From positions 20,069,727-20,133,726 of the forward strand of contig CM060478.1 in the NCBI GenBank assembly GCA_030544235.1: 64,000 nucleotides of DNA, given 5' to 3'. The notes under the pieces were generated by a model, which was given only the letters and a program-made list of their open reading frames with translations, was not told the DNA's origin and did no database searches. Positions 1 through 12,600 of this stretch are shown piece after piece. Every line of letters starts with the position of its first letter. The first letter of the stretch is position 1. The position numbers were made by a program, and so were the translations under genes. The stretch comes from Lepturacanthus savala. Taxonomy: Eukaryota > Chordata > Actinopteri > Scombriformes > Trichiuridae.

Positions 1-3000
1 ATTTTTCACGGCGTTCTCCAAGCCCGGACCGCGTGAGCAGACACCAGAGGCCCGCTTCAATCCATTATATGAGCAGTGGCCACCGCTTAATATTCCTCGG
101 TGGTTGAGCACGTTGAGCAATGAGCCACATATTGTAAGTCAAATGGGAGAGGGTGTGCATTAAGAGACCTCTTCACTCCATAAAGATTACATGTTAGGAT
201 GATGCTACAGCGATGCCAGCATATATTTTTTTTGTTTAAAGGCTTAACACTTTCAAATATTTTACATTGCCAGGAAGCACAAGGGGCCTGTATGCTCCAG
301 GGAGACGGTGCACAAATCAAAAAGGGAAGTGCTAACATCTCTACCCTCTGCCGGAAGTGGGCCCGTCTGTTTGGCAACTTTAAAACCGATTCTGACAGCT
401 CATCCACTGCCAGCCTCACACACCTGTTAGACAGACCACTTGGGAAGCTTTTCTACTCTTACTATTCACACAAAAGTTCCTCACCTGACTGGGATTCTTT
501 TCAAGCCTCGCAGATTTTCTAAAACATCCTATCACATAAAAATGAACAATGTAGACAAGTCACAGAACAAGGTGCCTATGCCACCAGGAAAAAAAACAAA
601 ACATCCTGAAGTCAGAAATGTAACTTTTCTCAAAAGCACCATTCGATTTATCAAATCCAGCTGTGAGGGCTTTTTTCCCCTCTCCCTCCCTTTTGTTTTA
701 GGTTTTTTTTAATTGTAAATTCTCAAAATCTCTTCCCTCAAAAAAAGGAGTTTGTCCTTTTTTTTTTTTTTTTTTTTTTAAAAGGAAACAGAATTCTAAA
801 ACCTGCTGGGAGCCAATAAAAACATTGCAAAACACAACAGAAGTGTCTTTAGTGATGTTTTGTTGCATTCTTTCTCCTCTACTCTCTCTTAAGCTCCTGG
901 CCCACGCTGCATATCTGCGGGCATTATTGCTGTTGCTATTATCTAACGGCAGATAAACACCCTTCCAGTCATTCTCATGAAATATGCTGCCCGCAGCTCA
1001 ACATTTTTACAGATGGTTTCTGCCGAGTTAAACACGGAACCAGAAAGAATTCTGGTATCCTTTTGTGCAACGGAAATAAAAATAGAACTCCTTTCAAAAT
1101 GATCTCACTGAACTATTTCTGTGTGGAATTCTTTCTCATTAAAGTGACAATGCTGAAAAGTGCTGCAGCTTCAACGTCCAACATGCTAATGATCCTCCTT
1201 TAATGTTCTCCTACTGGAAGCCTTCCCTCCTCTCAGTAATATTATCACAAGAGCTGCAATAATATTATCAGTCTATTCACACAGAAATGGTTTTACACGC
1301 AATGAAGTTTAGGCCTGAAACCAAAACGCGATGAGCTCTTGTGTTACTGGCCTGGCCTGAGGTGCAAGCGACTCATCCGCAACACAACGGCCTCCCACCG
1401 CTGTCGTGTGCGTGTGTGAGAAAGGACAATAAATCCCAAACACCCCTGTAGCTAAATGCAATCTTCATCAACCCGGAGGCACGTGCTCACACCAACAGCT
1501 GGACGAATCACAAACAGCATTACAGGACATTCTGTTCTCAGCCATATGGAGGAATTCCTTTATTTTTGCCTAGCGCTTCTCACATTGTTTTTGGATACAG
1601 TACTTAAGAAAAATAAATAAAAAAAAATCAGTCCCCATGCGACTATGACAGAGGTGTCAGGAATTAAAGAAACATTACACTGATGTAAACTCTCAGAACT
1701 TGTTGAAATTACAGCGGCAACGTGGGTGCAAATGAGTTATGGATTGCGAGTTCTTCAGGAATGTCATTAAAAAGTTTAATTAACGCATTGCACACACATT
1801 ACACGTCGCAGAAACACAAAGATTGTGATAAAAAAAAAAAATGGGACGACGCATAACAGAAGTAACTCCAATTATACTTTCCGAAAGTCTCCGAACTTCA
1901 CAGGCGATGCTTCATCAACTTTTCCTCTAAAAAAGGGCCTTGTTCAGAGAGACCTGTTTCCTGTCCAGTGTTGCTGTTCTTGGCAGTGGGCTGCAGATGG
2001 GACTGATTTCTGACAGACCACACACCATTTTAAAGGGTGGATGGGGTTTATTTTCACGAAGGAGCTAGCAAATACCTCTCAAATGGGTCAAGATATTTGC
2101 ACAAATTAGGTTACCTATACATGCCGTGGTCCACCCTTTCTTCTCTGCCACCCCACCCTTTCTGAAGTGGATACATACATAGAGGACCATGGTTCTGATC
2201 AGTTTCATGGCACAACCTTGACATGATGATTGGTTCTTAGAGGTTTCAGCTGGCGATGTTGCAGACGTGGGTAGCGCCGTAAGCGAATTTCAAACAGGAT
2301 ACGTCCTCCTGAAAGGCAGCACGTGTTGGACGCACGTGACTGTGTGTGTGTGTGTACGTCTGTATGTGTGCATACACACAGCAGCAATCAACATGGCAAA
2401 GGCATGTTTCCTGGCACACACTGCAGTGGTGCAGCTGTTGATTCAGCTGGAATGTGTGACTCTGTGTCTGTTTGGGAGGGGGACACACGGAGGGTTGTTT
2501 TGGGGGGGGGGTTTCAAAGTCGATGTGAACAGTGTTGAGAGAAGGAACAGCAGAGCTCCGAGCTGACAGCGCTAACGGAACCGTTTCCCATGAGACTCAA
2601 CAGTTGTAACTGAGATCATGTTGACAATCTGAACACCAACTTGCAGCTAAAGCCTCCGGGCTAAAACCAACATCGGCAGGGTTTAAAGAGTAGCCGGGTG
2701 CATAACAAGAAAGGCGCTTTTGCAAAAATATTTCTCATCAAAACTAATGTCACAGTTCAAAGTGTGAAACATTAATCATCTTGTTAAAATAGAAATATTT
2801 GTTTAGGGTTTTTTTCTTACTCATAGTGACCTAGTTATTTCAAGATCTCACAAGTGTACAGCAACCAAATGTTCGATTCTGACGGTCTTAAGTTTTTCCT
2901 ATTTACCCTGTGTCAGCACAGCGAAATACAAGATGCTTCAGCGCTATAAACTGAGTGAAATGAGTTACGCCAGGCATGAGATCTGAGTGCACTGGCTCTT

Positions 3001-6000
3001 ATACATCACGCCTGGCTTTATTTACAGAACCACAACCCCAGAGAAAGAGAAATGGAAGGGATGAGCTGGCTAAGGGTTCAAAGGCATCTTTCAGCTTAAA
3101 TCCACCCTGAGCTCTTCTGTGGCGCAGCAGCTATCAACTCCACTAGTGGAGCTCCTCGGCTCTTCTCGGGGTCCCACGGGCTCAACTTCTTTGCTCTGCT
3201 CTCCAAAACAGCTCATGGGTCTCTGCCATGATTTAAAACTCCAACAGTTCCCGATCCAAAGGTTTTCACCACCGAATTGTCCAGTGACGCACAATCTCTG
3301 TTGTTAAACAAGCACTTCTTTTGCGGAGAAATCCCCTTGTTGTACCAGACTGATAACAATGACACACCAGTGGTTTCATGAAAAACAAAGATGGCATGAG
3401 TTGAAAGCAGCAAAAGTGGAGAAGGGAACTGGGGGAAGAGCGGGAGGAAAAATATAAGGCAAACATGAAAGACCAAAACAAAGACGGGAATCAAAGAGGG
3501 ACATGTAGCTGGTGCGTGTCCCCCATGCGAGTAGCAGTGACTTGCACAAGGCTAATTTCTCCAGCTGTGGTCCCAGTTTATCTGCAATCCTCTTGATTTT
3601 TTTCATTTCATTACACTAAGAGGGTGGACTGTTTGCCCTCTATAGCAAAATGTTGCTCTGGACTCAAAGGAAGTCCAGCAGACAGTGAGTAAGAGGGGTT
3701 TTGATCAACCACAGCAACTGTGCCTGGGGAGAAAGCGCGGGGGCGGACCGTTTTATGTTGCTCTCGTCAGCTCCTGAACTCTACATCTCACCGTTGAGGC
3801 AAACTACGCAATCTTATTCCCAAAGCCTGATATGCAGAGTGTGTGCGTCAAAAAATGACTGCATGCTTCCACACACGAGGGAGTTGCTATGCATGTGCTT
3901 TATTAGTCTCACTGAAGTGTGTGTGGCACATGGGTGTGTTGGGACGGACAGGAAGCGGTCCAACTAAGAGTTTCCATTTTCATCAACTTCAAGGTATTCC
4001 GCACACCTCATCCATTTTCTTTTGACAATACTGTTCCACAGTCGAACTCCCGTGTTTATTTTCCTGGCTTTAATTGGGCATGTATGGTGATCACGCTATC
4101 AGAGGGGAACCATACATAGTTATCCACATGGAAATTCTATAATGAAAACATAACTTTAACACTCCTCCTATACCGCTTCTCGCCACCTTTCCAAGGCAAA
4201 CAGCTGCACACTGATTTCTAATTGTCGATATGACCTCTAGCAACCACCATTCTTTGAACGAGCTGTGACAATATTGAAGCCAGAGACCTTAAAAAAAAAA
4301 AAAATGAACGGCAAAGTCAATATACCAACGGCCACATTTTGTCAGAATAGCTTTGTGCAGTGAGGTGGATACCTATAGCGGATATTTTAAACATGGCCAT
4401 TTACTTAAACCAAAAAAGAGGTGGAGAAAGAAATACAGTCCATCTAGACCGGAGTCCTTGTTAAAATTCCAAGGACGGGAATCTCAAAAGGCGCCTGGTT
4501 TACATTACTTGGTTTTTGAAATCTGCTTCAGGGACAGTTAAATTGCCTCCCTCTTTGACATTAGCAACTCAGCGTCCTAACCTCCAAAACCAAATATGGA
4601 AAATAGACAAAAGAGGAATGCTAAAACAAACCGCTGTCCATCATTTATTTCATTATGACCCATTAACATACTATAGAGCGAGTTCCACATTCACAGGAAT
4701 GTGGATTTTTAAACAAGAACGAAGAGATTTGGAGACATGTAATTAACTGCTACATCTCTCCATAATGACTGCTGACAAAATTTAATAACTGATAACAGTT
4801 TAATTTGTTGAAAATGGGGTTGTTTTCATTTTCGCTGCCATGTGATCAGTCTTCCCTTGATTCATTTCAAAACATGACTTCATTCATCACGTCAATGCTG
4901 AAATCAAATGAAGCACATCAGGATAATTAGTTTACCATTTGTGGAACACATTCAGTGTATCATCAACTAATGGAAATGGTCATTTTTCCCCTTGTAATCA
5001 TACCATTAGAGGAACCTGCACCACATTTTGCAGCATGAAGCAAAATAACTGTCACGATTGGTAGTAGATATGGCATATCAGGAAACGCATTGCACTGCAA
5101 AATTATTTCTCGATGTTCAGGTATGATTTATTGTGTCACATATGGTAATCTTTAAGGATAAGGATATTCAAAATTGTCAAGTCGGTCTTAAAACAACAGT
5201 CAGGTGCCCATATAAACACTGAAAGAGGTTTTCCTCCATGTAATCATTTCTCCTGCACATACCTTTCATACTGATTATTAAAAGATCCCATTCAAATGCA
5301 CTTTCAGGAAAAGTGATGGGAGCCAACATGCACAGTGTGTCCACAGTCATTTTGTGCAAAAATGCTTTTAAAAGTTTATCTAAGGCTTCATCTGTCATAT
5401 CAAGTGGATATCTGCCACATTTACAGTCTTTTAGTATAAAATTCCGTCTTTTTGTTTCCCTCTTGAGTTGTGCTTGAAGAATACTAACAAAAAGAGGAAC
5501 TTTAGCACTAAAACAAAAGAGTAATCTTAAATATATCTACTTGATTTGGACAGCTGAAGCTTCATATTACCTTTTAAATATGTTTAACATACATACATTA
5601 CAGAGGACTGAGGATTTTGGCCTCCGACACTAACATTGCAAGTGAATTATGGGCTGAAAGATTTAAATATTATTATTATTATTATTATTACTTTCAAAGA
5701 TAATGCACTTGCAATACAAATTGTGAAATTAGAAGGGATTATCATTTTTACATATTTCTCTACAAAGAAAATAAGAGAGAAAATAAGATAAATTCTCTAC
5801 CAAGCAAATGTATTTTATGCAAATTATTTTCTTACATCTGTAGAAAATGATGTGAGAGCAGGACATCTCTGCAAAATGACAGTATTTAAAATAAAATGGT
5901 ATTTTGACAACTGTACCTCCTTTGATTTGAAAATTACAGTCAGCCATACTGCGATTTCAATTCCATTATGATGAATTGTTCAACCATAATTAGGAAGTGA

Positions 6001-6619
6001 TCTTCTATTGCTCAGTATGAACAAGAGGAATGATTATATTCAAGAAAAATATTACATTGTTCATTTTGCAACCTGACAATTGTTTTAAGACTAAAAAACA
6101 AAATTTAAAAACCTAATTCTTGTAGCTAAAAGTTGTGTAAAACACCATTTATTATTAAACATATTAGTGCTATAATGATCACCAGTGATGAACGCTAGCA
6201 AGTTGTGACTAAAAACACCCTTCAAGACCTTCCTTTAGTGCATATAATGAGGCTTCAGAACTAATTAAATCAATGACCAAAAAAAATAATAAATTAGTGA
6301 GTCACCGCTGTCCTGATCAGGCCTGCGTTTGTGCTCTATATCATTTTAAACTGTAGAGATGCCCCGCTGTATTACGGTATATTACGTAAGTGAGAAAGCC
6401 CTGAAGTGTTGTGTCAGCTGTGTTACAGGATCAGAACCCTGCAGCCATTTCACGTCACTGTTGTTCCATTGTTTTGTTTGTTTTGATTTGTAATTATGAA
6501 GAGCACCTGCCATCTGCTCCCTTAGCAAGAGGGATGCACCGCTCCGTGGGCTTGAACGCAACCCAAAGACAAAGCCAACACTGTTCGACTGCAGACTACA
6601 CACACACACACACACTTAC
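1..6619 (-). other. bicc1: bicc1 intron 2 (partial)
   Basis: This is intronic sequence running off the left edge. I see no coding exon on either strand; specifically, nothing resembles the next BICC1 exon (IMEETNTQIAWPSKLK region). It contains a T run at 758-779, a short TG-rich stretch near 2340-2355, an ATT triplet run at about 5668-5690 and otherwise unique AT-rich DNA. The open frames of 60-110 codons here have no recognisable similarity and overlap one another on both strands. Confidence 0.75.
6598..6616. repeat. short (CA)n array abutting the bicc1 exon 2 donor
   Basis: About eight CA units lie directly against the donor, so the minus-strand intron begins GTAAG followed by (TG)n. Confidence 0.9.
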
Positions 6620-6666
6620 CTTCTGAAAGAAATCCTCCCCTCCGTTGACTCTCCCCTCAGAGGCAG
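6620..6666 (-). CDS. bicc1: bicc1 coding exon 2 (47-nt small exon)
   Basis: The acceptor is a CT-rich tract ending CTCTCTCTAG|CTGCC and the donor is CAGAAG|GTAAGTGTG on the minus strand. With the G carried over from exon 1 it codes for AASEGRVNGGEDFFQK, the counterpart of the mammalian ...EGKGRSGEDFFQK segment that leads into the first KH domain. It is too short to show up as an open frame and was found by looking for this motif on the minus strand. The intron after it is phase 0. A (TG)n repeat starts within the donor itself. Confidence 0.93.
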
Positions 6667-9600
6667 CTAGAGAGAGACAGAGAAAGAGGAAAACGATTCA
6701 TGAAAACCGCACGGAGACACTCGAGTTTTGAATAGACAATGTAACCCTCACACAGCCAAGTAACACACGGATTATCCAGTTTCCGCAAAATGTTACTGTA
6801 TCTCCACTCGGAGCAGTGTTTATGGTGGATCCCCGTTTCTTTGGAGATTGTGTTTGGCACCGACAGCAATACTGCCCATTTGCAGAAATGGAATAACGTG
6901 TTCCAAGCAATTTTCTATAATCCTAGAGATTGGATCCAGCTTCCATGTAACAAATTGATGGATACAGTGAAAATATTTGGGCATTTTACAGTAGCCATTA
7001 ATGGAGTAACTCATACTAGACATGGGTCAACTGGTGTTGGTTTCGCTTTAAAAGGCTTCACAAGTTTGAAATTTGTCTTCCAGCATCCTGTACATATTCA
7101 GCTTAGGGAAGTACAGTACATATCTATTTTTAAGAGCTGTATATATTAACTGCTCGGTGTCATCTGTAAACAAAATCAGCATCGACGAGAGCACATCGGC
7201 ACTTTAAAGTTATTTTCCAAGCAGGTGACAGAACGCCAAGAAACTCCCACAGCTGATACAGTAAGCTGGATAGAGACAGAGGGCCAACCACAAAAGTAAG
7301 TCAGGTCTGTATAGTCACTCCAACACATCTGCAAGTCCTTCAAATTGTGGCAGCCCTGTTGATGCAAAATACATATCTGCTCTCCAAGGAGAATTCTCAT
7401 GTTCCTCTGTGATTTGGGAGAACAGCGAGGTTTAATGATGCATTTCAGCCAGCGTTCCCGGAGATGGATCTGTTGATGTCTGTGCAGAATCTGGGTCAGG
7501 AGCAGAAGCACAGCAGGAGCAGCGGCAGTCGATGCGGGTTATATATTCCAGTCATAAACGCTGACCTCCCTGCACTGACAAGAATTATGTTGCAATTAAA
7601 CAGAATCAAAAGGCCTGCTATGTTTCATCTGCAGCAGACAGCTGTAATTTCAGGGAAAAAATGGTTGAGCTTTGTCAAATTTAAAAGAGATTAAGGAGGC
7701 TTAATTGGTCGGATGATTAGTCGGTTGAACATGATCACACCATGTTGGGAATTTTTTTTAATGTATTTTGAACTTTATCCTTTTAGAAAAGTACCAGTTT
7801 GGTGAAGAAGAGGAGTTGGATCAAGAAATGAGGACACAAATCCTCATATCAGCACTTATTTAAACTAAATAATTGCTAAATTAATTATATATTTTCTCTT
7901 ATAGTCAACACTTTATCGTACAGTTGCAATACGAACTGAACTGTAATACGAAAAACGAAAAAGTAATGAGGAAAGCCGACCTCACAAGCTGCTTTTCTTG
8001 ACTACACTTCTTCTGCAGGACACTAATCTTTTTCTTTAGATCTTCATCTTAGTATTGTTTGATGTCTCCATGTCAAACTCGAAAGTGAAAGGCATTGTTA
8101 GTACTTCACAGTCACAGAAAATGAAAATCCTCGCTGAACGCAATTTCATTTTTCAACCGGACCAGACACTTTTTGGCCTTTGTTGATGTAGTAATATCTT
8201 CATCATGAATGTTTAACACATGTTTGGACTTCCACAGACTGCCCAGTAAACAAGTCCAAGCCACAGTTTATAAAGACAGAGACTGCTCTGCTTTGGCTTA
8301 ACGGGAAAGTCAAATTTCAAATAATGTTTGTTTATTTTAGACGCTCACCATGCCATTACGCTGATAATGGATGAATTCTGACTACTTGTTGGCTTTTCAT
8401 TCAAAACAGAAGAATAATAAGGGGGGATTTAAGAAGAGAATAGACTAGAAAACGATGGACACTGTAACATGATAGTTGAAAAGCATTAAAGACTGTTTTC
8501 ATGAAACGATCATACAAAATATTCAGATGACCGCATCCATTTGCTCTGAATGCTCAATTTAAACAAGTTATACTTCATCCACAAATATAAAATGAAGATG
8601 TAACCCGATAAAATCCACTGAGCTATGACATATGTATGCAAAGGATTTTATAACTGGAAATATTTTGCAAACAAACAAAAAAACAAAACTATATTGCATT
8701 GACAGATGGAAAGCATCACAGATTAGGGGGAAAAAAGTTGCAAAACAATGTTTGAAGCCTCTTTAGCTGCTTCAAAAGGGATTTTTGTTTATAACTTTAG
8801 TGATGTTACCAAATGGCTGATGTTCACAGTGGCACATTCAGCCTGCAGCCAAACGCTGCACATAATCAGAGGACAAGCAGCTGGCCATGATCACTGATGT
8901 GGATGGAATTAGTCAGTTTCAAATTATACTTGCTAATTATGGCTATGCCTGAAATTACTAGACAATTAGTCAGTCAAAACAGGGACATTTTTTCCATAAT
9001 TGACTAATAATGTGAATCATCTATCAACTATATTTAAAAAAAATCCAAAACTCAAACTTCCTTATTTCATGTAATTGTAAAATGAATATATGGATGGTTG
9101 TCATTGTGTGTACAATGCTAAATGAATAGGAAGCTAAATAATACATTGATTAATTGATGAAAATAATAGCCAGTTGCAAACCTTGCTCAAGCTGATTATT
9201 TAAAAATAATCATTTTCGGCATTACAGAAGGGCAAATATATTTGGTTCCGTGGGATTATAGTGAGCAGAAGTGTTAACGTCCAACATTAGGTTTAGATGC
9301 CAATTAGCCTTGAGGTAGAATGATAGAAAACAGCTCTGATGGAACTAATTAGTTCTTTTGTGGCTTGTAGTTACCCAAGATTATGAAAGGCAGCATGGCT
9401 GAAAGGGTTTCCTATAAAAACTAAGAAAAACAAAAAGGAATGCAGCAATATCCAACAGACTGTTCTCCCCACTTTCATTTTTTTCTCATCTGTGGTATCT
9501 GTTTAATCAACTAAAAAGTAAATCAGTCAGTGGCAGATAAATGAGAAATGCTTAACACGATTTACTTGATAGGCTGGTCAAAATGATTTGTAAACCGATT

Positions 9601-12600
9601 GGATACGTAACAGAAGTATTGATATACACAGAGAGAAAACATTTATCGAGGAGGAACAAGAATAATAATCTAGTTTCTAAAGTGAAGAAATCTAGCTACC
9701 ACATCTGTGACGCTTGGCAAGCAAAGTAAAGCAATTAAGTCCAGTAATCACAAAGCATGATTACATTTTGATACAAGGTGAGTAACACCGTCAGAGTGAA
9801 TTCGGTTCCATTTCTGCTTCATCCAAAGGAGTCTTTAAATGCAGACCGAAATGTGATTTATATCCATGAAAATTGAATTTCCAAATAAACGCTACAGAAA
9901 CAAATTACATGCAAATTCCCACACATGCTCCTTTAACCTTTTTTGTTTAAAAGTATATGAGCTTCTTTCTTTTCCATCCAACACGCCTGTGAAAAGTTGG
10001 AAGTCACAGCAAACTGACAAATAAAAACACATTAGCAATAAATCTTCTGGTGTAATGCTATCTCACTATTAGATTTACCACGTTAAACAGATAAGTCAAA
10101 GATGATTCAAGATAATACGCTGAAATGATTGAAAGGACGAGTTGAACACGCATACGTACATATTTGTTTGGATGTTTGCAAAGAGTGCAACAGCATTTTT
10201 TGGCGCGTGTGCGCGCCAGGAGCTGAAATGAAACTGATATGGAGCATGAGTGAAAACATGAGCCATGTGCGGAGAGCAAAACATCCTGTCGGCAAATGTG
10301 TGGCATTTAAAGTGGTCGTGGGAGAACCCAGAGCAGAGACAGGGACCAGCCCTGTGGTATATTCTGATACGGAGAATGCTGATAGTTTTCATCCTGTGAC
10401 CCACTCATTCTAAACCTGCACTGCACAAAAAAAGGTAAAAATTAGTGGCACAGTTCAGTAATTCAAATTACATGAATGTACGATTTTGACTTGGATTCTG
10501 CTCTCAATTTGCTGTGAGGCATTTTAGCTACTTGTATGGAGACAGATTTTCCTCATTATCCCAAGCACAAGCCTGGTGCCAGACCTCAGTTTTTTTTTTT
10601 TTTTTTAAACAACTGAAATAGGTTTGGTGTTGTGCTCATTGACAGCCATTTCGCTGATTTGAACAGGAACGGTCAATAGGAACTTTGTGAAGAGGCAGGC
10701 ATCAGAAATTGCCAAAAAATAAAGAAAAAGAAGAAAAGCATGGAAGAGTTCAATACTGCAATACTGGTGATTTTAAGTAAAGAGTCAGAAATAACTCATA
10801 TTGTTGTATTTGTATCGGTTATGACTGAAAGCAGCATAGAGGGGATAGATACATGTTGGGAAAATGTGCTTTTGTGCCTCCTCACTGACAAATAAATGAG
10901 AAAACTGATAATGAAGTCTGCCTGAAGTCTAATACTAGATTATAATAGATTGCCAAGAAAATAGTAACACGCCAGGAAGTGGTTGCATCCAGCTGCTGTT
11001 GGCAGCCAAGAAAAGTTACCTGCACTAGGAGTTCTTCATGCTAAGCTAAGCTAATCAAAGCCTTGCTCCATAGTCAATACACAAACCGAAGAGACAATCA
11101 ATCTCTGCTCAACTCTTGGAAAGAGAGCAAACAAATGAACTGAACAATTCTTTTAAGGAAAAGGGTCGGCATGGATACTTCTGCATTACAACTCTTTTTT
11201 GATCATTGCAACAGTTTTTGATGACGTTATTGATACCATACAAGGGCAGAGCAGACACCATTTCAATGCAACACAGCCACAGATTACATTTTTCTTTTTC
11301 ACAACATTTATGTACTCTTGTTCATCTTGCAGCTTTGCCAACATTGTAAGATGAAGAAAAAACAAAGAAAAAAAAAAACAGAGGGCTTTTACATTTCCCT
11401 TTGCCCCTTTTTTTTCTTTAAGAATTCACAGGCATTTAACCACAAAAATGCATAGCTCATGCTTCATTTCTTAGAGAACCAAAAAAACCTATTATTTTGT
11501 CTGCCAACTGAAACCCAATTTAAATTACAGGCCTTTCTTAGGACAAGCTGACTGAATGGTTGGACAAGGGTTGAAGAGCATATCCCTAATTTAAAGTATT
11601 TTTTCAGCATTTAGTAGCACTGACTTATTAAGAGATTTTGTTACGTCCGTTTTTTAAAGTGATAGAATGGACGAGGTTATATGAGGACAATGCAGCGCTC
11701 CTCCCTTCCAGCGCAGCAGATTGTAAAGGCATCACAGCTGAAAAACGACCCCCAAGCAGAGATCACATGTTGCAATCGATACCGTCCTAGTGTTTTTTTG
11801 AAAATATGGAGCAATGATTCACTAAATTATAAGCGGTTATCTGCCAAGTAAACAAAGGGGGTGACCGATAATAAGATCCACACCCTCTAATTGTGTCCTT
11901 ATAATTATTTAATGTATCAAATGACTGTTGCTGCACGTAAAGAGCCGATTGCAGTTTAAAGGCATGAAGGACTAAAAATGCTGGCAGATGTAAATGGGGT
12001 CTGTTATCCATTATTTTGTGGAGAGAGTAACTTTCTGGGAGATTCCGCTGTTTTGACACTGAAGGACTGTAAACAACGCTGATTTATGCAGTCATGGCTT
12101 CAATCCACACACAGCAATCAAGCGAACAAAAGAGACACAGGCTTTAATTCCTCAAATCCAAAGAATTGTTTGACATGCATATTTCTTACTAAAGATTCAG
12201 TCCTACACTACATTATAGGTTCAGGTTTATACACTATCCACAATCAATAACCATCAAATAATCAACAAATGGGCTATATACCTGGTTATGCCATTATCTG
12301 TGCTGTGCCAGAATTATGAAGTGAAATCCGTGATGTCATAGGATTTCTATGAAGACAAAATGCAAAAGCGAGCCCCCTAAAGGCACCAGGTAAATCACTA
12401 AAATGCAGAGGTGCTTAAACAAAATCCTCTGCACCAGCAATAATCACAAGAGGACTTAAGGTGAAATGTCAGACATTCATAGAACACTTTATGCAAGCAT
12501 AAAAATTAGAAATGTTTTAAAACTTCAATTTCCTTCGGATAGGATTTCATAACAAACAACAACTCCAATCTGGGAAAAGTTTGGTATCTCAGTCCCCCCG

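Noticed and set aside
6790..7149. 119-codon plus-strand open frame near bicc1 exon 2
   Set aside because: It has no recognisable family, is antisense to bicc1 inside an intron, and overlaps other chance frames. A similarity search finding orthologues would reopen it.
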